A stretch of DNA of 24,484 bases from Lactobacillaceae bacterium (GCA_031261865.1 JAISIV010000149.1:1-24484); one strand, 5' to 3'. Positions 7,318 to 16,434 are shown, numbered from the stretch's first letter. A program made the numbers and translations. The notes: generated by a model from the sequence alone, not told the origin.

Positions 7318-9756
7318 TTATTTCAATGGAGACCATTTCCAGTCAGTAAATTCTGGAATATCTACACCTTCGTTACGAGTAACTTCGAAGTGCTTTGCCA
7401 AAGTATCATCCATTTCTTTGATGAATCCATCAGCAGCTTCTTGGTTGATTACACCTGCGTCAGCAAGTAATTCTGCAGCTTGCTTTGCTTGGTGGAAACG
7501 ATCAAGTTCAGAGTACACACGCATGTCGTAAGTAGTAGTGATATCACCATCTTCACGATATCCATGTGGGTGTAGTCCAAGATGTCCGTGCTCGTAGAAG
7601 AAACTTTGGATCAAATCTTCATAACCGTGGAAACCAAAGATAACTGGCTTATCAGGTGCGAAGAACTTATCAAATTCTGCATCAGTCAATTGACGTTCTG
7701 CATTCATGTGAGGAGTAGTCTTCTTTTGCAAACGAAGCAATTCAACAACGTTTACATAACGGAACTTAACTTCAGGGAAGTTTTGGTTAATCAACCATGC
7801 GGCTGCCAAAGTTTCGATAGTTGGTTCGGTACCTGCAGAAGCAAAAGTGATATCAACATCACCTTGAGGTGCAGTAGAAGCCCAGTCGATAACTGCCAAA
7901 CCTTCGTTAGCAAGAGTTTCAGCTTCATCAACTGAGAACCATTGTTGACGTGGTTGCTTTGAGGCAACAATCAAGTTAACCTTTGAGCGTTCTGAGAAGG
8001 CACGCGCTTGAACGGCAAGCAAAGTGTTTCCATCAGCTGGCAAGTATTCACGAACAAAGTCATCTTTCTTTTCAGCCAAGTGAGTCAATACACCTGGATC
8101 TTGGTGAGTATATCCGTTGTGGTCTTGTTGGAATGCAGTAGAAGTTGCAATCAAGTTCAATGATGGATAATCATTACGCCACTTTTGTTCAGAAGCGTGA
8201 CGAATCCACTTGAAGTGTTGAGTAATCATTGAATCAACAACACGTAGGAATGATTCATATGATGCAAAGATTCCAACACGTCCAGTCAATGTATAACCTT
8301 CTAGCCAACCTTCAGCTTGGTGTTCAGAAAGTTGAGCATCCAAGATACGTCCAACTGGTCCTTCGTATTGATCATTTGGTTCATGAACTTCTTCCATCCA
8401 TTGACGGTTAGTAGAGTTGAACAAAGACCAAAGACGGTTAGACATAGTTTCATCAGGACCGAATACACGGAAACGCTTAGGGTTTTCGTTCATAACAGCT
8501 TCAAGATAACCAGAAAGCACGTTCATATCCATGTTACGGTTACCGTCAGCTAATTCAGTACCACGGTTAGATTCGTTAATGTCGTTTGCGTAGTCTTTCC
8601 AACTAGGAAGCTTCAAATCTGAACGATCGATTCCTCCGTTAGTAACAGGGTTAGCAGACATACGCTTGTCGCCTTTGTTAGCAAAAGCAGCAACGTCATC
8701 TTTCAAAGTTCCATCAGCATTGAATAATTCTTCAGGTTTGTAAGAGTTCATCCATTCTTCGAATTCAGGAAGTGAGTCCATCTTACGAGATGAAAGAGGA
8801 AGTGGCACTTGGTGCGCACGGAATGAGTTTTCAATAGGCATTCCCTTTGCATCAAAACGAGGTCCACCCCATCCCTTAGGAAGACGGGCGATGATCACTG
8901 GCCATGCAGCAACTTCACCGTCTTGATAACGGTTGTTTTCACGAGCATCTTTTTGGATTGCTTGGATATCTTCGATAGCTTGGTCAAGAACTTGAGCAGC
9001 TTTTTCGTGATATGCCATGTAATCATGGATGTCATCGTTTTCGATAAAGCGTGGAGAATATCCAAGTCCTTCGAAGAACTTGGTGATTTCTTCATCACTC
9101 ATACGAGAGAAAACAGTTGGGTTAGAAATCTTGAATCCGTTAAGGTCAAGAATTGGTAGAACAGCACCATCATTTTTAGGGTTAGTAAACTTGATTGAGT
9201 GCCAAGAAGTCATGGCTGGACCAGTTTCAGCTTCACCATCACCCATAACAGCAAATGCGATTTGATCTGGTTGGTCAAGAATTGCACCAGTTGCGTGAGA
9301 TAATGAGTAACCTAATTCTCCACCTTCATGTAATGAACCTGGAGTTTGGGCAGTCATGTGCGATCCGATTCCACCTGGGAATGAGAAACGCTTGAACAAC
9401 TTAGACATACCTTCGATATCTTGAGTAATTTCAGGATAGTCTTCAGTATATGCACCATCAAGGAATGCATTAGTAACCATAACTTGTCCACCGTGACCTG
9501 GGCCACCAACGTAGAACATGTTTAAGTCATACTTGTGAATCAAACGATTTGCATGAGCATAAAGGAATGTTTGACCAGAGATAGTTCCCCAGTGTCCGAT
9601 TGGCTTTGCTTTAACGTCTTCTTCAGTAATTGGTGTATTAGTTACTGAGAAAAGAGGGTTGCTCTTCAAGAAGATCATTCCAGCTGAAAGATAGTTGGTA
9701 GCACGCCACCACTTATCAACAGTTTGAAGATATTCTTTAGAATTGAAATCTACCAT
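7318..9756 (-). CDS. xpk: Xylulose-5-phosphate (fructose-6-phosphate) phosphoketolase
   Basis: Thiamine-diphosphate enzyme that cleaves D-xylulose-5-P with phosphate to acetyl-P and glyceraldehyde-3-P, the central step of heterofermentation. At 812 aa it has the full family length. Visible motifs are GHWGTISGQ (about 53-61), FYVGGPGHGGQ, PGGIGSHMTAQTPGSLHEGGELGYSLSHA, the ThDP-binding GDGEAETGP with downstream N, and the C-terminal HGYREDGDITTTYDMRV. It resembles Leuconostoc phosphoketolase almost throughout. It has its own strong promoter and AGGAG ribosome site, and a strong terminator, so it can be expressed alone. Its place just after the L-pentulose genes makes it the outlet of that pathway. 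Confidence 0.98.
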   Translation of the reverse strand: MVDFNSKEYLQTVDKWWRATNYLSAGMIFLKSNPLFSVTNTPITEEDVKAKPIGHWGTISGQTFLYAHANRLIHKYDLNMFYVGGPGHGGQVMVTNAFLDGAYTEDYPEITQDIEGMSKLFKRFSFPGGIGSHMTAQTPGSLHEGGELGYSLSHATGAILDQPDQIAFAVMGDGEAETGPAMTSWHSIKFTNPKNDGAVLPILDLNGFKISNPTVFSRMSDEEITKFFEGLGYSPRFIENDDIHDYMAYHEKAAQVLDQAIEDIQAIQKDARENNRYQDGEVAAWPVIIARLPKGWGGPRFDAKGMPIENSFRAHQVPLPLSSRKMDSLPEFEEWMNSYKPEELFNADGTLKDDVAAFANKGDKRMSANPVTNGGIDRSDLKLPSWKDYANDINESNRGTELADGNRNMDMNVLSGYLEAVMNENPKRFRVFGPDETMSNRLWSLFNSTNRQWMEEVHEPNDQYEGPVGRILDAQLSEHQAEGWLEGYTLTGRVGIFASYESFLRVVDSMITQHFKWIRHASEQKWRNDYPSLNLIATSTAFQQDHNGYTHQDPGVLTHLAEKKDDFVREYLPADGNTLLAVQARAFSERSKVNLIVASKQPRQQWFSVDEAETLANEGLAVIDWASTAPQGDVDITFASAGTEPTIETLAAAWLINQNFPEVKFRYVNVVELLRLQKKTTPHMNAERQLTDAEFDKFFAPDKPVIFGFHGYEDLIQSFFYEHGHLGLHPHGYREDGDITTTYDMRVYSELDRFHQAKQAAELLADAGVINQEAADGFIKEMDDTLAKHFEVTRNEGVDIPEFTDWKWSPLK

Positions 9757-9815
9757 TAATAATTTCTCCTTTTATATTGAAGACAGTGGTAGCTGCCTTC
9801 GTGAAATACAGTATA

Positions 9816-9844
9816 AGTATACGTTATGAGTGGGCTTGTTTCAA
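9816..9844 (-). promoter_or_regulatory. Sigma-A promoter of phosphoketolase
   Basis: TTGAAA (9844-9839), a 17-nt spacer and TATACT (9821-9816), a near-consensus vegetative promoter. The start point would fall near 9809, leaving a leader of about 50 nt that carries AAAGGAG before the ATG at 9756. Confidence 0.85.
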
Positions 9845-9860
9845 GAGTTAACTTGTTGAT

Positions 9861-9874
9861 GTAAAGCGGTTAAC
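9861..9874. promoter_or_regulatory. Weak LacI-type operator upstream of the xpk promoter
   Basis: GTAAAGCGGTTAAC shares the CGGTTAAC half-site with the two operators at 17494-17507 and 17539-17552. It lies 16 bp upstream of the -35, near position -58, so it could mediate activation, looping or mild repression by the same regulator. The left half-site is poor. Confidence 0.4.
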
Positions 9875-9877
9875 CTA

Positions 9878-10582
9878 TCAGCCTTTTTGTCCGTAATAGG
9901 CGTTAGGACCATGCTTTCGAAGATAGTGTTTGTCCAACAAGTACTGAGCAATGCTAATATCGGCGTCTCTACCTAAGAGCAATTGGGTGTGATAATTCAT
10001 GTCGGCAACCACTTCTAGGACAATTGCATTGTCTACGGCCGACTTAGCGTTCTTACCCCATGAAAATGGTCCGTGATCATTGGTTAAAACAGCTGGAACA
10101 TCAAGTGGCTTAATACCTTTATCCTCAAATGCTTTTACGATTGATTTTCCGGTTTCTAATTCGTATTCACCATTAACTTGTTCTTCGGTAAGCTTTTCGG
10201 CAACTGGAACATCGCCATAAAAGGTATCAGCGTGTGTAGTTCCGGCAGCAACCAATGGTAATCCAGATTGCGCATAGACAACTGCCCACTTAGAATGAGT
10301 GTGGACAATTCCCCCCACTTCTGGCCACGTGCGATACAAATAAGCATGAGTCGGTGTATCAGATGATGGATTCAAATCTCCTTCAACTACGTTGCCATCC
10401 AAATCCAAAATAACGATTTGTTCAGGCTTTAATTCCGAATAAGGAACACCACTTGGCTTAATGGCAAAAACTCCATTTTCACGGTCAACTTCACTAACGT
10501 TCCCCCAAGTCAACGTTACTAATCCTTCTTGTGGCAAACGCATGTTCGCATCATAAACTCTTTGTTTTAATTCTTCGTACAT
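9878..10582 (-). CDS. araD: L-ribulose-5-phosphate 4-epimerase (AraD/UlaF/SgbE)
   Basis: Class II aldolase-fold zinc enzyme converting L-ribulose-5-P to D-xylulose-5-P. Length 234 aa is normal. Visible motifs are TWGNVS (substrate phosphate site), IKPSG, SSDTPTH, the metal histidines in VHTHS, the NDHGPF segment and the family-typical C-terminal KHGPNAYYGQ. The ATG at 10582 overlaps the preceding stop (TAATG) behind GGAGG. It is the last gene of the tight operon. No terminator is seen before the xpk promoter, so operon transcripts may run on into xpk. AraD, UlaF and SgbE are close relatives; context with LyxK and UlaE favours an UlaF/SgbE-type role rather than arabinose use, and no araA or araB lies nearby. 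Confidence 0.94.
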   Translation of the reverse strand: MYEELKQRVYDANMRLPQEGLVTLTWGNVSEVDRENGVFAIKPSGVPYSELKPEQIVILDLDGNVVEGDLNPSSDTPTHAYLYRTWPEVGGIVHTHSKWAVVYAQSGLPLVAAGTTHADTFYGDVPVAEKLTEEQVNGEYELETGKSIVKAFEDKGIKPLDVPAVLTNDHGPFSWGKNAKSAVDNAIVLEVVADMNYHTQLLLGRDADISIAQYLLDKHYLRKHGPNAYYGQKG

Positions 10583-11451
10583 TAATCTAATCCTCCAAAT
10601 TGATAACCAACCTCTTTAAAAATTGGTTTGAAAAAATCTAAGGCTTCATTTATTTCTTCGATTGGGCGGTCACGATCTTCTGACCACATTTCGATCGTGA
10701 ATGCTCCGTCATATTCCAAATCCTTCAAAAGTTGTAACAAGGCTTTAAAGTCAACAACCCCTTTGCCGAATTCAACGTTCTTGAATTTTCCGGGAAAATC
10801 ATCCGTGACTGCCAAAGTGTCCTTTAGATGAACATGGGCGACAATATCGAGATTGTCCTTGAAATCTTTAACTACGTCATTTTCTGGCCAAGCCGACAAA
10901 TTCCCTAAATCAGGGTACGCAGCCAACCATGGGCTTTTGATAATTTTTTTATAACGAGCAACTTTTTCAATCGAATTAATAAAACTGGTGTCCATTGTTT
11001 CGATATCTAACATCACATCGAAACTAGCCGCATAATCTACTATTTTTTTCAAATTGGTGATGAATCGTTGCTCGGTTTCGGATGTGTGTTCTTCATAGAA
11101 AACGTCGTATCCAGCTAATTGAATGTGGCGAATTCCTAAATCGACGGCAAGTTGGACGGCCTTATAAGCCATCTCTAATCCGCGTTCAACAATTTTCGGA
11201 TCACTTGAACCTAACGAATATTTTCGGTGGCCGGATAACATAAGTGTTTGTATTGGAGTGCTAGTTTCAGCAATCGCATCACGGATTTCTTGACGTTCTG
11301 CCATAGTCCATTCCAAACGAGCCTGACGTTCATCACTTTCATCAATTGAAAATTCCAAAAAATCAAAGCCAAGCTCTTTAACGAGAGCTAATCTTTCTTT
11401 CCAAGTCAAACCTTTTGGTAATGCTTTTTCGTAAATTCCTAATCTAGCCAT
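10582..11451 (-). CDS. ulaE: L-xylulose-5-phosphate 3-epimerase (UlaE/SgbU)
   Basis: TIM-barrel epimerase turning L-xylulose-5-P into L-ribulose-5-P. The 289-aa sequence follows E. coli UlaE/SgbU closely: LGIYEKALP at the N-terminus, LGFDFLEFSIDE, LSGHRKYSLGS, IQLAGYDVFYEE, YPDLGNLSAW, HVHLKDT, FGKGVVDF and IEMWSE. The metal-ligand set (Glu in DIETMD, Asp in PDLGN, His in VHLKD, Glu in IEMWSE) is intact. Start and stop overlap with both neighbours as TAATG, giving strict stoichiometric coupling between the kinase and the 4-epimerase. Confidence 0.95.
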   Translation of the reverse strand: MARLGIYEKALPKGLTWKERLALVKELGFDFLEFSIDESDERQARLEWTMAERQEIRDAIAETSTPIQTLMLSGHRKYSLGSSDPKIVERGLEMAYKAVQLAVDLGIRHIQLAGYDVFYEEHTSETEQRFITNLKKIVDYAASFDVMLDIETMDTSFINSIEKVARYKKIIKSPWLAAYPDLGNLSAWPENDVVKDFKDNLDIVAHVHLKDTLAVTDDFPGKFKNVEFGKGVVDFKALLQLLKDLEYDGAFTIEMWSEDRDRPIEEINEALDFFKPIFKEVGYQFGGLD

Positions 11452-12983
11452 TAGTTTTCATCTCCTAGTCCAGCAAGTGATATAGCCTTCCAAACCGGCT
11501 GAAGAGCTGAAATCAAATTTTGATATGCCGTGTACTTTTGGTCATATAAACGGACTTGTTTTTCATCTGGTTCGAAACGAGATTTAACGGTTACTAATTT
11601 TTCAACCGCTTGATTTAAATCCTGATAATCGCCAATAGCCACACTGGCGGCCATCATTCCACCAAGTCCACCCAATTCAGTCGCGTCGACTACTTCGACT
11701 GGGATATTGGTGACATTAGCAAATATTTGCATCCAACTTGGAGAGTTAACCGCTCCACCTGAAAGGCGCAAAACTTCTGGTCTGTTCTCAGCGTGTGCCA
11801 AGAGTTGTTCAATGTGTTGACGATGGGCAAAAGCGATTCCTTCGTAAACGGCACGAATCATTTCTGATTTTGAGGATTGAGTGTCTAACCCAACAAAAGC
11901 CGCACGTGCACCGACTCCGGCGTTGCTTCCATATAAGAAAGGTAAGAACAAAGCTTTAACGAAACTAGCATCCGTATGTTGTAGGAAGTCTTCTAAATCT
12001 TCATAAATAGACTTACCGGCTTCTTTTGCTCTTTGTTTTTCATCATCCATTAATTGGCTGATCATGATATCCAAATTTCCAGCTGAAGTAGCAGATGAAG
12101 CTTCAATCAGATATTGTCCATTAAACAAAAGCGAATTCATCAGCCCTTCATCTTGGGTGGCCGGTGTTTTATCGGGATAACTATTAATATTCCAAGTACC
12201 GGCTATCACGCTAAACTTGCTTGAATCAACTACCCCAGTCGCAAGTGCTCCAGCATGTATATCGAATAGTCCGCCGACAATTGGTGTGTCGAGATTGATC
12301 CCTGTCAATTCAAAGGTTTCTTGATTAGTCTTAGCGGCAATTTGCGTCGACTCAACTAGCTCGGGTAGAGCATCCTTGATTTCTGGAATCCCGAAGAATT
12401 CAAGTAACTTGTCGTCGTAATTTTTTGTTGCCAAATTCAACAATCCATTTCCAGAAGCATCCCCAATTTCTTGGTTGACAACACCAGATAATTTATAGCG
12501 GACAAAATCTTTCGCCGATAAAATTGCCCCAATTTGGTCGTAATCTAAACGCCTGTTGTCTTTGAGCCATCTCAATAAAACTGGTGATTGAACTGACATG
12601 ACGTGTTGTTGACTGATTGGCCAGATTTGCGAAACTTTACTTTCAAATTCGGCTCCAAGTAAGTCAGCTCGGGCATCAGTTGAAAGAATCCCATTTCTAA
12701 AAATTTGTTGATGCTTGTTCAAAGGATATAGACCTTTTCCATGTCCAACGACTGCAATGGCTGAAATATCGGAAGGTTTAATATCTGCTTTTGTAATAGC
12801 ATCGTTTATTGCTTTAACAATACTTTCCCATAGAACATCAAGATTTATCTCACGCCAACTTGGATGTTCTTCAATTCTCGGTGTAGGAAAAGCAGAGGTA
12901 GATAATTGTTTGCCTGTAACGTCGAAAACGACGGCCTTTGTATTAGTGCCGCCGTTGTCGATCGTCAAAAAATAATGAGTCAT
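11451..12983 (-). CDS. lyxK: L-xylulose kinase / 3-keto-L-gulonate kinase (LyxK, FGGY family)
   Basis: FGGY carbohydrate kinase of 510 aa. The N-terminal phosphate-1 motif is TIDNGGTNTK (D9). Other signatures are GHGKGLYPL, LRWLKDNRRLDYDQIG, the catalytic aspartate in VGGLFDIHAGAL (D241), LPFLYGSNAG and LRLSGGAVNSPSWMQ. These match LyxK (YiaP) of E. coli, which phosphorylates L-xylulose and 3-keto-L-gulonate, better than D-xylulose kinase or ribulokinase. The presence of a kinase implies the substrate reaches the cytosol unphosphorylated, which matters for reading the solitary IIC upstream. AGGAG precedes the ATG; the stop overlaps the ulaE start. The exact natural substrate is not fixed by sequence. 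Confidence 0.9.
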   Translation of the reverse strand: MTHYFLTIDNGGTNTKAVVFDVTGKQLSTSAFPTPRIEEHPSWREINLDVLWESIVKAINDAITKADIKPSDISAIAVVGHGKGLYPLNKHQQIFRNGILSTDARADLLGAEFESKVSQIWPISQQHVMSVQSPVLLRWLKDNRRLDYDQIGAILSAKDFVRYKLSGVVNQEIGDASGNGLLNLATKNYDDKLLEFFGIPEIKDALPELVESTQIAAKTNQETFELTGINLDTPIVGGLFDIHAGALATGVVDSSKFSVIAGTWNINSYPDKTPATQDEGLMNSLLFNGQYLIEASSATSAGNLDIMISQLMDDEKQRAKEAGKSIYEDLEDFLQHTDASFVKALFLPFLYGSNAGVGARAAFVGLDTQSSKSEMIRAVYEGIAFAHRQHIEQLLAHAENRPEVLRLSGGAVNSPSWMQIFANVTNIPVEVVDATELGGLGGMMAASVAIGDYQDLNQAVEKLVTVKSRFEPDEKQVRLYDQKYTAYQNLISALQPVWKAISLAGLGDEN

Positions 12984-13011
12984 TTTCTCTCCTGACGAAT
13001 AATATTCATTT

Positions 13012-13983
13012 TTATTTGACAGCGGGGTCTACTGAATTTTTAATTGCTTCAACGGCAGATGGCTTGAAGTAAACGCGTTCAGCATTGTTATGCATAACAT
13101 CTTCAAGTTCTTCAGGAGTGAAGATGTCAACATTTTCTAACCAAGTAGCAAGATTGTTGTAGCTATTGAAAGTTGCAGACCATGGAGAATCAGTTCCCCA
13201 GATGATGCGCTTTGCCCCAATAATTTCTTTTGCAAGACGGACAACAGTTTCAGACTTAGGGAATGGGAAGTTGGTTTCTCCATCAATGTCTTGAATTGCC
13301 GAAATGTCAGTGTAGAGATTATCGATTCCACGCCAGTTTTCAAGAGTTGAACGAAGGTGTTCAACACGGTCGACATGTGGGAATGACAAGTGCGCAACAA
13401 CGAAGTCGAGGTTTGGATATTCTTTTGCAAGACGAGCCATTACTTCAGGTTGGTGGGAAACTTGATCAAAGTTTCCATAATCAACAGTTACTACGAAACC
13501 TGGATAATTTGAAATGTAGTGCAAGATTTTAGCAACGCGAGCGTCATCATCCAAATGGAATGGTGTGCTGAAGTGATAACCATGCATTCCACCACCTTGA
13601 GAGATTTCAAGTTTGATAGCGCGGAAGCCAAGTTGTTCAACATGACGTTCTACGATTTGCATGTAATTTTCAGCGAAGAAATCAACTGAGAATGCACCAA
13701 TAAAGCGTTCTGGGTATTTCTTGATTGATTGATAAGTGTAGTAGTTTTGATAACCATTTAAGCTACCCTGTAAAACAACTGCCTTTTCAATTCCGTTTTC
13801 ATCCATAGTTTTAAGGAATGACTCGGCAGTGTAGTCGTCATCATTTCCTTCAGGAAGAAGGTGAATTAAATCCCCATCGTCCCAAATAGCATCTCCGTTT
13901 CCAAGTGGGTTCAAACGACCTTTACCGTTGAAACCTGAAATTGCACGTACTAGATGAAAATGTCCATCGATTTTCTTAACCAT
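13012..13983 (-). CDS. Amidohydrolase_2-family metal-dependent hydrolase or decarboxylase
   Basis: A 323-aa TIM-barrel protein. It opens with DGHFH (H8 and H10 as metal ligands), has SHQP (H177), VVAHLSFPH (H198) and ends the barrel with IIWGTDSPWS (D265). This is the Amidohydro_2 pattern, whose members include sugar lactonases, non-oxidative decarboxylases and hydratases. In this operon a lactonase (ring opening before reduction and phosphorylation) is the simplest idea. A decarboxylase would fill the step absent from the operon. The MVKKIDGHFHLV start is preceded by AAGGA. The sequence shows the fold and metal site, not the substrate. Confidence 0.82.
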   Translation of the reverse strand: MVKKIDGHFHLVRAISGFNGKGRLNPLGNGDAIWDDGDLIHLLPEGNDDDYTAESFLKTMDENGIEKAVVLQGSLNGYQNYYTYQSIKKYPERFIGAFSVDFFAENYMQIVERHVEQLGFRAIKLEISQGGGMHGYHFSTPFHLDDDARVAKILHYISNYPGFVVTVDYGNFDQVSHQPEVMARLAKEYPNLDFVVAHLSFPHVDRVEHLRSTLENWRGIDNLYTDISAIQDIDGETNFPFPKSETVVRLAKEIIGAKRIIWGTDSPWSATFNSYNNLATWLENVDIFTPEELEDVMHNNAERVYFKPSAVEAIKNSVDPAVK

Positions 13984-14004
13984 GATTTTTTCCTTTTAAC
14001 TAAA

Positions 14005-15465
14005 TTAGTCTTTCGATTCTACTGTTTGTTCGTAACCAACATTCTTATTTGCCATGTTTTCAAGATAAGTCCAGATTTGAGCGCGACGAGTGCGAAGAAG
14101 GACAAACGACACTAGGTAAACTGCAACGGCGATTCCGATCCAAAGAGGATTCATAGAAATGAAAGCTAAGAAGATCAAGCCGTTTAGTGGGCGAGCAATT
14201 AAATTAAATGAAGTAAGAAGCAATACACCGGCTGGCAATGCAATTCCAACTGACTTAAGCATTCCTGTATACATAGGTGCTAAGTAAGAAGCCATGTACA
14301 ATCCGAGGCTGAACCAAATAATTCCACCAACGATTGCTTTAAGCATGTTTCCTTTAGAAAGAGCGATAAATGGTTGAACCATGAATGGCAAAGCAATCAA
14401 GTCAACCACCGGAATAGTTTTGTTACCAGGTAATGCGAAGGCAAGAACAACCATGATAGGAATCAAGATAGTTCCGGCAATAATCGTTGCTGGCTCACCG
14501 AAGCCGACACCATCATCAACACCAACGAACCAACGCTTGTTGCTAAGAGTTGCAGATTTTTCTTCAGTTTCATCTTCACCGTCTTTTCTGCGGTTATCTT
14601 CAACGGCTTGGCCAAGAGTTTGGAAGGCTGAAGCGAACACACCAGTAACAAGAGGGAAGATTGTCATAACTGCGGCAAGTTGAACTGCGAAACCAAGGAT
14701 TTGTCCCCAAGCTTCCATTTTGTTCAAATCTCCAAGGTTAGCAAGGAAACCAATAATCAAACCAAGGATTGCTCCAAGAACAGTTGGTTCACCGAAGACT
14801 CCTAGCTTTTCTTTAAAGGCAGTTGGATTGAACTTAACTTTGTTGAAACCAAGAAGGTTGAAGATTGGATCAAGAATCACTGCGGGTACAAATTGTTCAG
14901 TGTTGTGCAAAGAATTAATCGTTGCATTTTTAACACCATAGTAATCCGACCAACGATCGGCCATCATTTCTGACAAAACCAATGACCAAAGCATCAAGAA
15001 TGTCATTAACCCAATGGCAATCCACCAGTTTTTAGTTACGTAGAATGCCATTGCACCCCAAACCATGTAACCAAAGTTGTTCCAAAGATTTGAAGGAACG
15101 AAAATCTTAGTCACCTTCAAAGCGTAAAGAATGAATTGAGCAACCAAAGCAATCACGAAGAAAGCAAGAGCTGGACTCGAGTTGAATGATGCAGTTGCAC
15201 CAGTTTGCCAACCATTATCGAAAACTTGTTTTTCAACTCCAGTTGACTCAACTAACTTTTTAATAACTGCAGAAGCAGTGGGTGTAAATGATCCAATGAT
15301 CCAGCCGTATCCGGTAAGTCCGATTCCGGCTGACAAGGCAGACATGAAAGCAGCTTTAGGCTTAACTTTCAAGAATAGGGCAACTATAAACAAGATGATG
15401 GGAACAACGATTGCCGCTCCGAACACTGATTGTAGTTGGCTAACTACGTGTAAAAAATTATCCAT
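14005..15465 (-). CDS. GatC-type PTS IIC permease without IIA/IIB partners
   Basis: A 486-aa integral membrane protein with about 10-12 hydrophobic segments, related to the galactitol-family PTS IIC component. It carries two internally related motifs, VFGEPTVLGAILG and GVGFGEPATIIAG, on either side of a charged cytosolic loop (NRRKDGEDETEEKS, about 292-305). No IIA or IIB domain is fused and none is encoded in the window. PTS IIC proteins normally need both, so this one may use partners from elsewhere or act as a facilitator or secondary carrier of unphosphorylated substrate, consistent with the downstream kinase. It follows the dehydrogenase by 18 nt with GAGAG before ATG. The family call is firm; mechanism and substrate are inferred. 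Confidence 0.85.
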   Translation of the reverse strand: MDNFLHVVSQLQSVFGAAIVVPIILFIVALFLKVKPKAAFMSALSAGIGLTGYGWIIGSFTPTASAVIKKLVESTGVEKQVFDNGWQTGATASFNSSPALAFFVIALVAQFILYALKVTKIFVPSNLWNNFGYMVWGAMAFYVTKNWWIAIGLMTFLMLWSLVLSEMMADRWSDYYGVKNATINSLHNTEQFVPAVILDPIFNLLGFNKVKFNPTAFKEKLGVFGEPTVLGAILGLIIGFLANLGDLNKMEAWGQILGFAVQLAAVMTIFPLVTGVFASAFQTLGQAVEDNRRKDGEDETEEKSATLSNKRWFVGVDDGVGFGEPATIIAGTILIPIMVVLAFALPGNKTIPVVDLIALPFMVQPFIALSKGNMLKAIVGGIIWFSLGLYMASYLAPMYTGMLKSVGIALPAGVLLLTSFNLIARPLNGLIFLAFISMNPLWIGIAVAVYLVSFVLLRTRRAQIWTYLENMANKNVGYEQTVESKD

Positions 15466-15483
15466 TTTAAAATCTCTCTATCG

Positions 15484-16434
15484 TTATTTGTTTACAACAT
15501 TGACTGGGTTGTCATTGAAGAATTCGATTAAGTTATTCGCTGCTTCTTCAGCAATAATGCGACGTCCATCAACAGTTCCAGTTCCAGCGTGAGGGGTCAT
15601 GATTACGTTGTCTAATGAACGTAATTCAGCACCAACCTCTGGCTCGAATTCGAATACATCTAAACCGGCTCCAGCGATTTGGCCAGTCTTCAAAGCTTCA
15701 ACAAGATCTGCTTCTTTAACGATTGGGCCACGAGCTGCGTTGACGAGGACTGCTGTACTCTTCATCTTTGCGAAGACATCTTTATTGAAGATACCGCGAG
15801 TTGAATCAAGCAGTGGGGCGTGAATAGTGACTACGTCAGCCTGTTCAACTAATTCATCAAATGAAACATACTTTGCATCGAATTGCTTTTCAACATCTTC
15901 CGGAAGTGGGCGGTAATCGTTATAAATAATCTTCATTCCGAACGCACGTGCATAATTTGCAACAGTTTGTCCGATACGACCCATTCCATAAACACCAAGC
16001 GTTTTTCCTTCAAGAGTCATACCTTGATATCGTTCTTCGGAAACGTCAATCCAATCACCTTCGCGGACAACTTTGTCATAGAAGTGAAGACGCTTTGCAG
16101 CTGCGATAAGAAGTGAAAATGTTAATTCAGATGTCGCCACGCGGACACTTTGTGGAGAGTTGGAAACAGTGATTCCCTTTTCTTTTGCGTAGTTAATATC
16201 AACATGGTCGAAACCAACACCATTGATTGAGATTACTTTCAAATTTTGTCCAGCATCGATAATTTCTTTATCGGCAGGCATACCCATTAATAGCAATCCA
16301 TCATATTCAGGCAAATGTTCCAAAACATATTCACGAGAGAATGGTGCATCATCCGCATAAGTAACATCAAAGTTTTCGAATAATTTTGAAAGTCCATCTT
16401 TCGAAACGATTCCAGTTACCAAGATTTTTGTCAT
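15484..16434 (-). CDS. D-2-hydroxyacid dehydrogenase, NAD(P)-dependent
   Basis: A 316-aa dehydrogenase of the D-isomer-specific 2-hydroxyacid family. The Rossmann motif is YGMGRIG (149-155) with an acidic residue after beta-2 (YNDYRP), which favours NAD. The catalytic triad is R235 (NAARGP), E264 (FEFEP) and H282 (TPHAG). Such enzymes reduce 2-keto acids such as hydroxypyruvate, glyoxylate or 2-ketogluconate. Here the likely substrate is a 2-keto or 2,3-diketo sugar acid, taking the place held by YiaK (a different family) in the E. coli diketogulonate route; that is inference. It overlaps the preceding gene as TAATG behind AGGAG. Confidence 0.92.
   Translation of the reverse strand: MTKILVTGIVSKDGLSKLFENFDVTYADDAPFSREYVLEHLPEYDGLLLMGMPADKEIIDAGQNLKVISINGVGFDHVDINYAKEKGITVSNSPQSVRVATSELTFSLLIAAAKRLHFYDKVVREGDWIDVSEERYQGMTLEGKTLGVYGMGRIGQTVANYARAFGMKIIYNDYRPLPEDVEKQFDAKYVSFDELVEQADVVTIHAPLLDSTRGIFNKDVFAKMKSTAVLVNAARGPIVKEADLVEALKTGQIAGAGLDVFEFEPEVGAELRSLDNVIMTPHAGTGTVDGRRIIAEEAANNLIEFFNDNPVNVVNK

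Noticed and set aside
7582..9265. Several plus-strand open frames across phosphoketolase
   Set aside because: They are shadows of the highly conserved xpk gene, with no ribosome sites and no recognisable protein features.
9861..9874. cre site upstream of xpk
   Set aside because: Against the cre consensus it fails at several fixed outer positions; it fits the local CGGTTAAC operator better.
10582..12983. Arabinose or D-xylose catabolic operon
   Set aside because: There is no araA/araB or xylA. The kinase matches LyxK and the middle gene matches UlaE, so the route is through L-xylulose-5-P.
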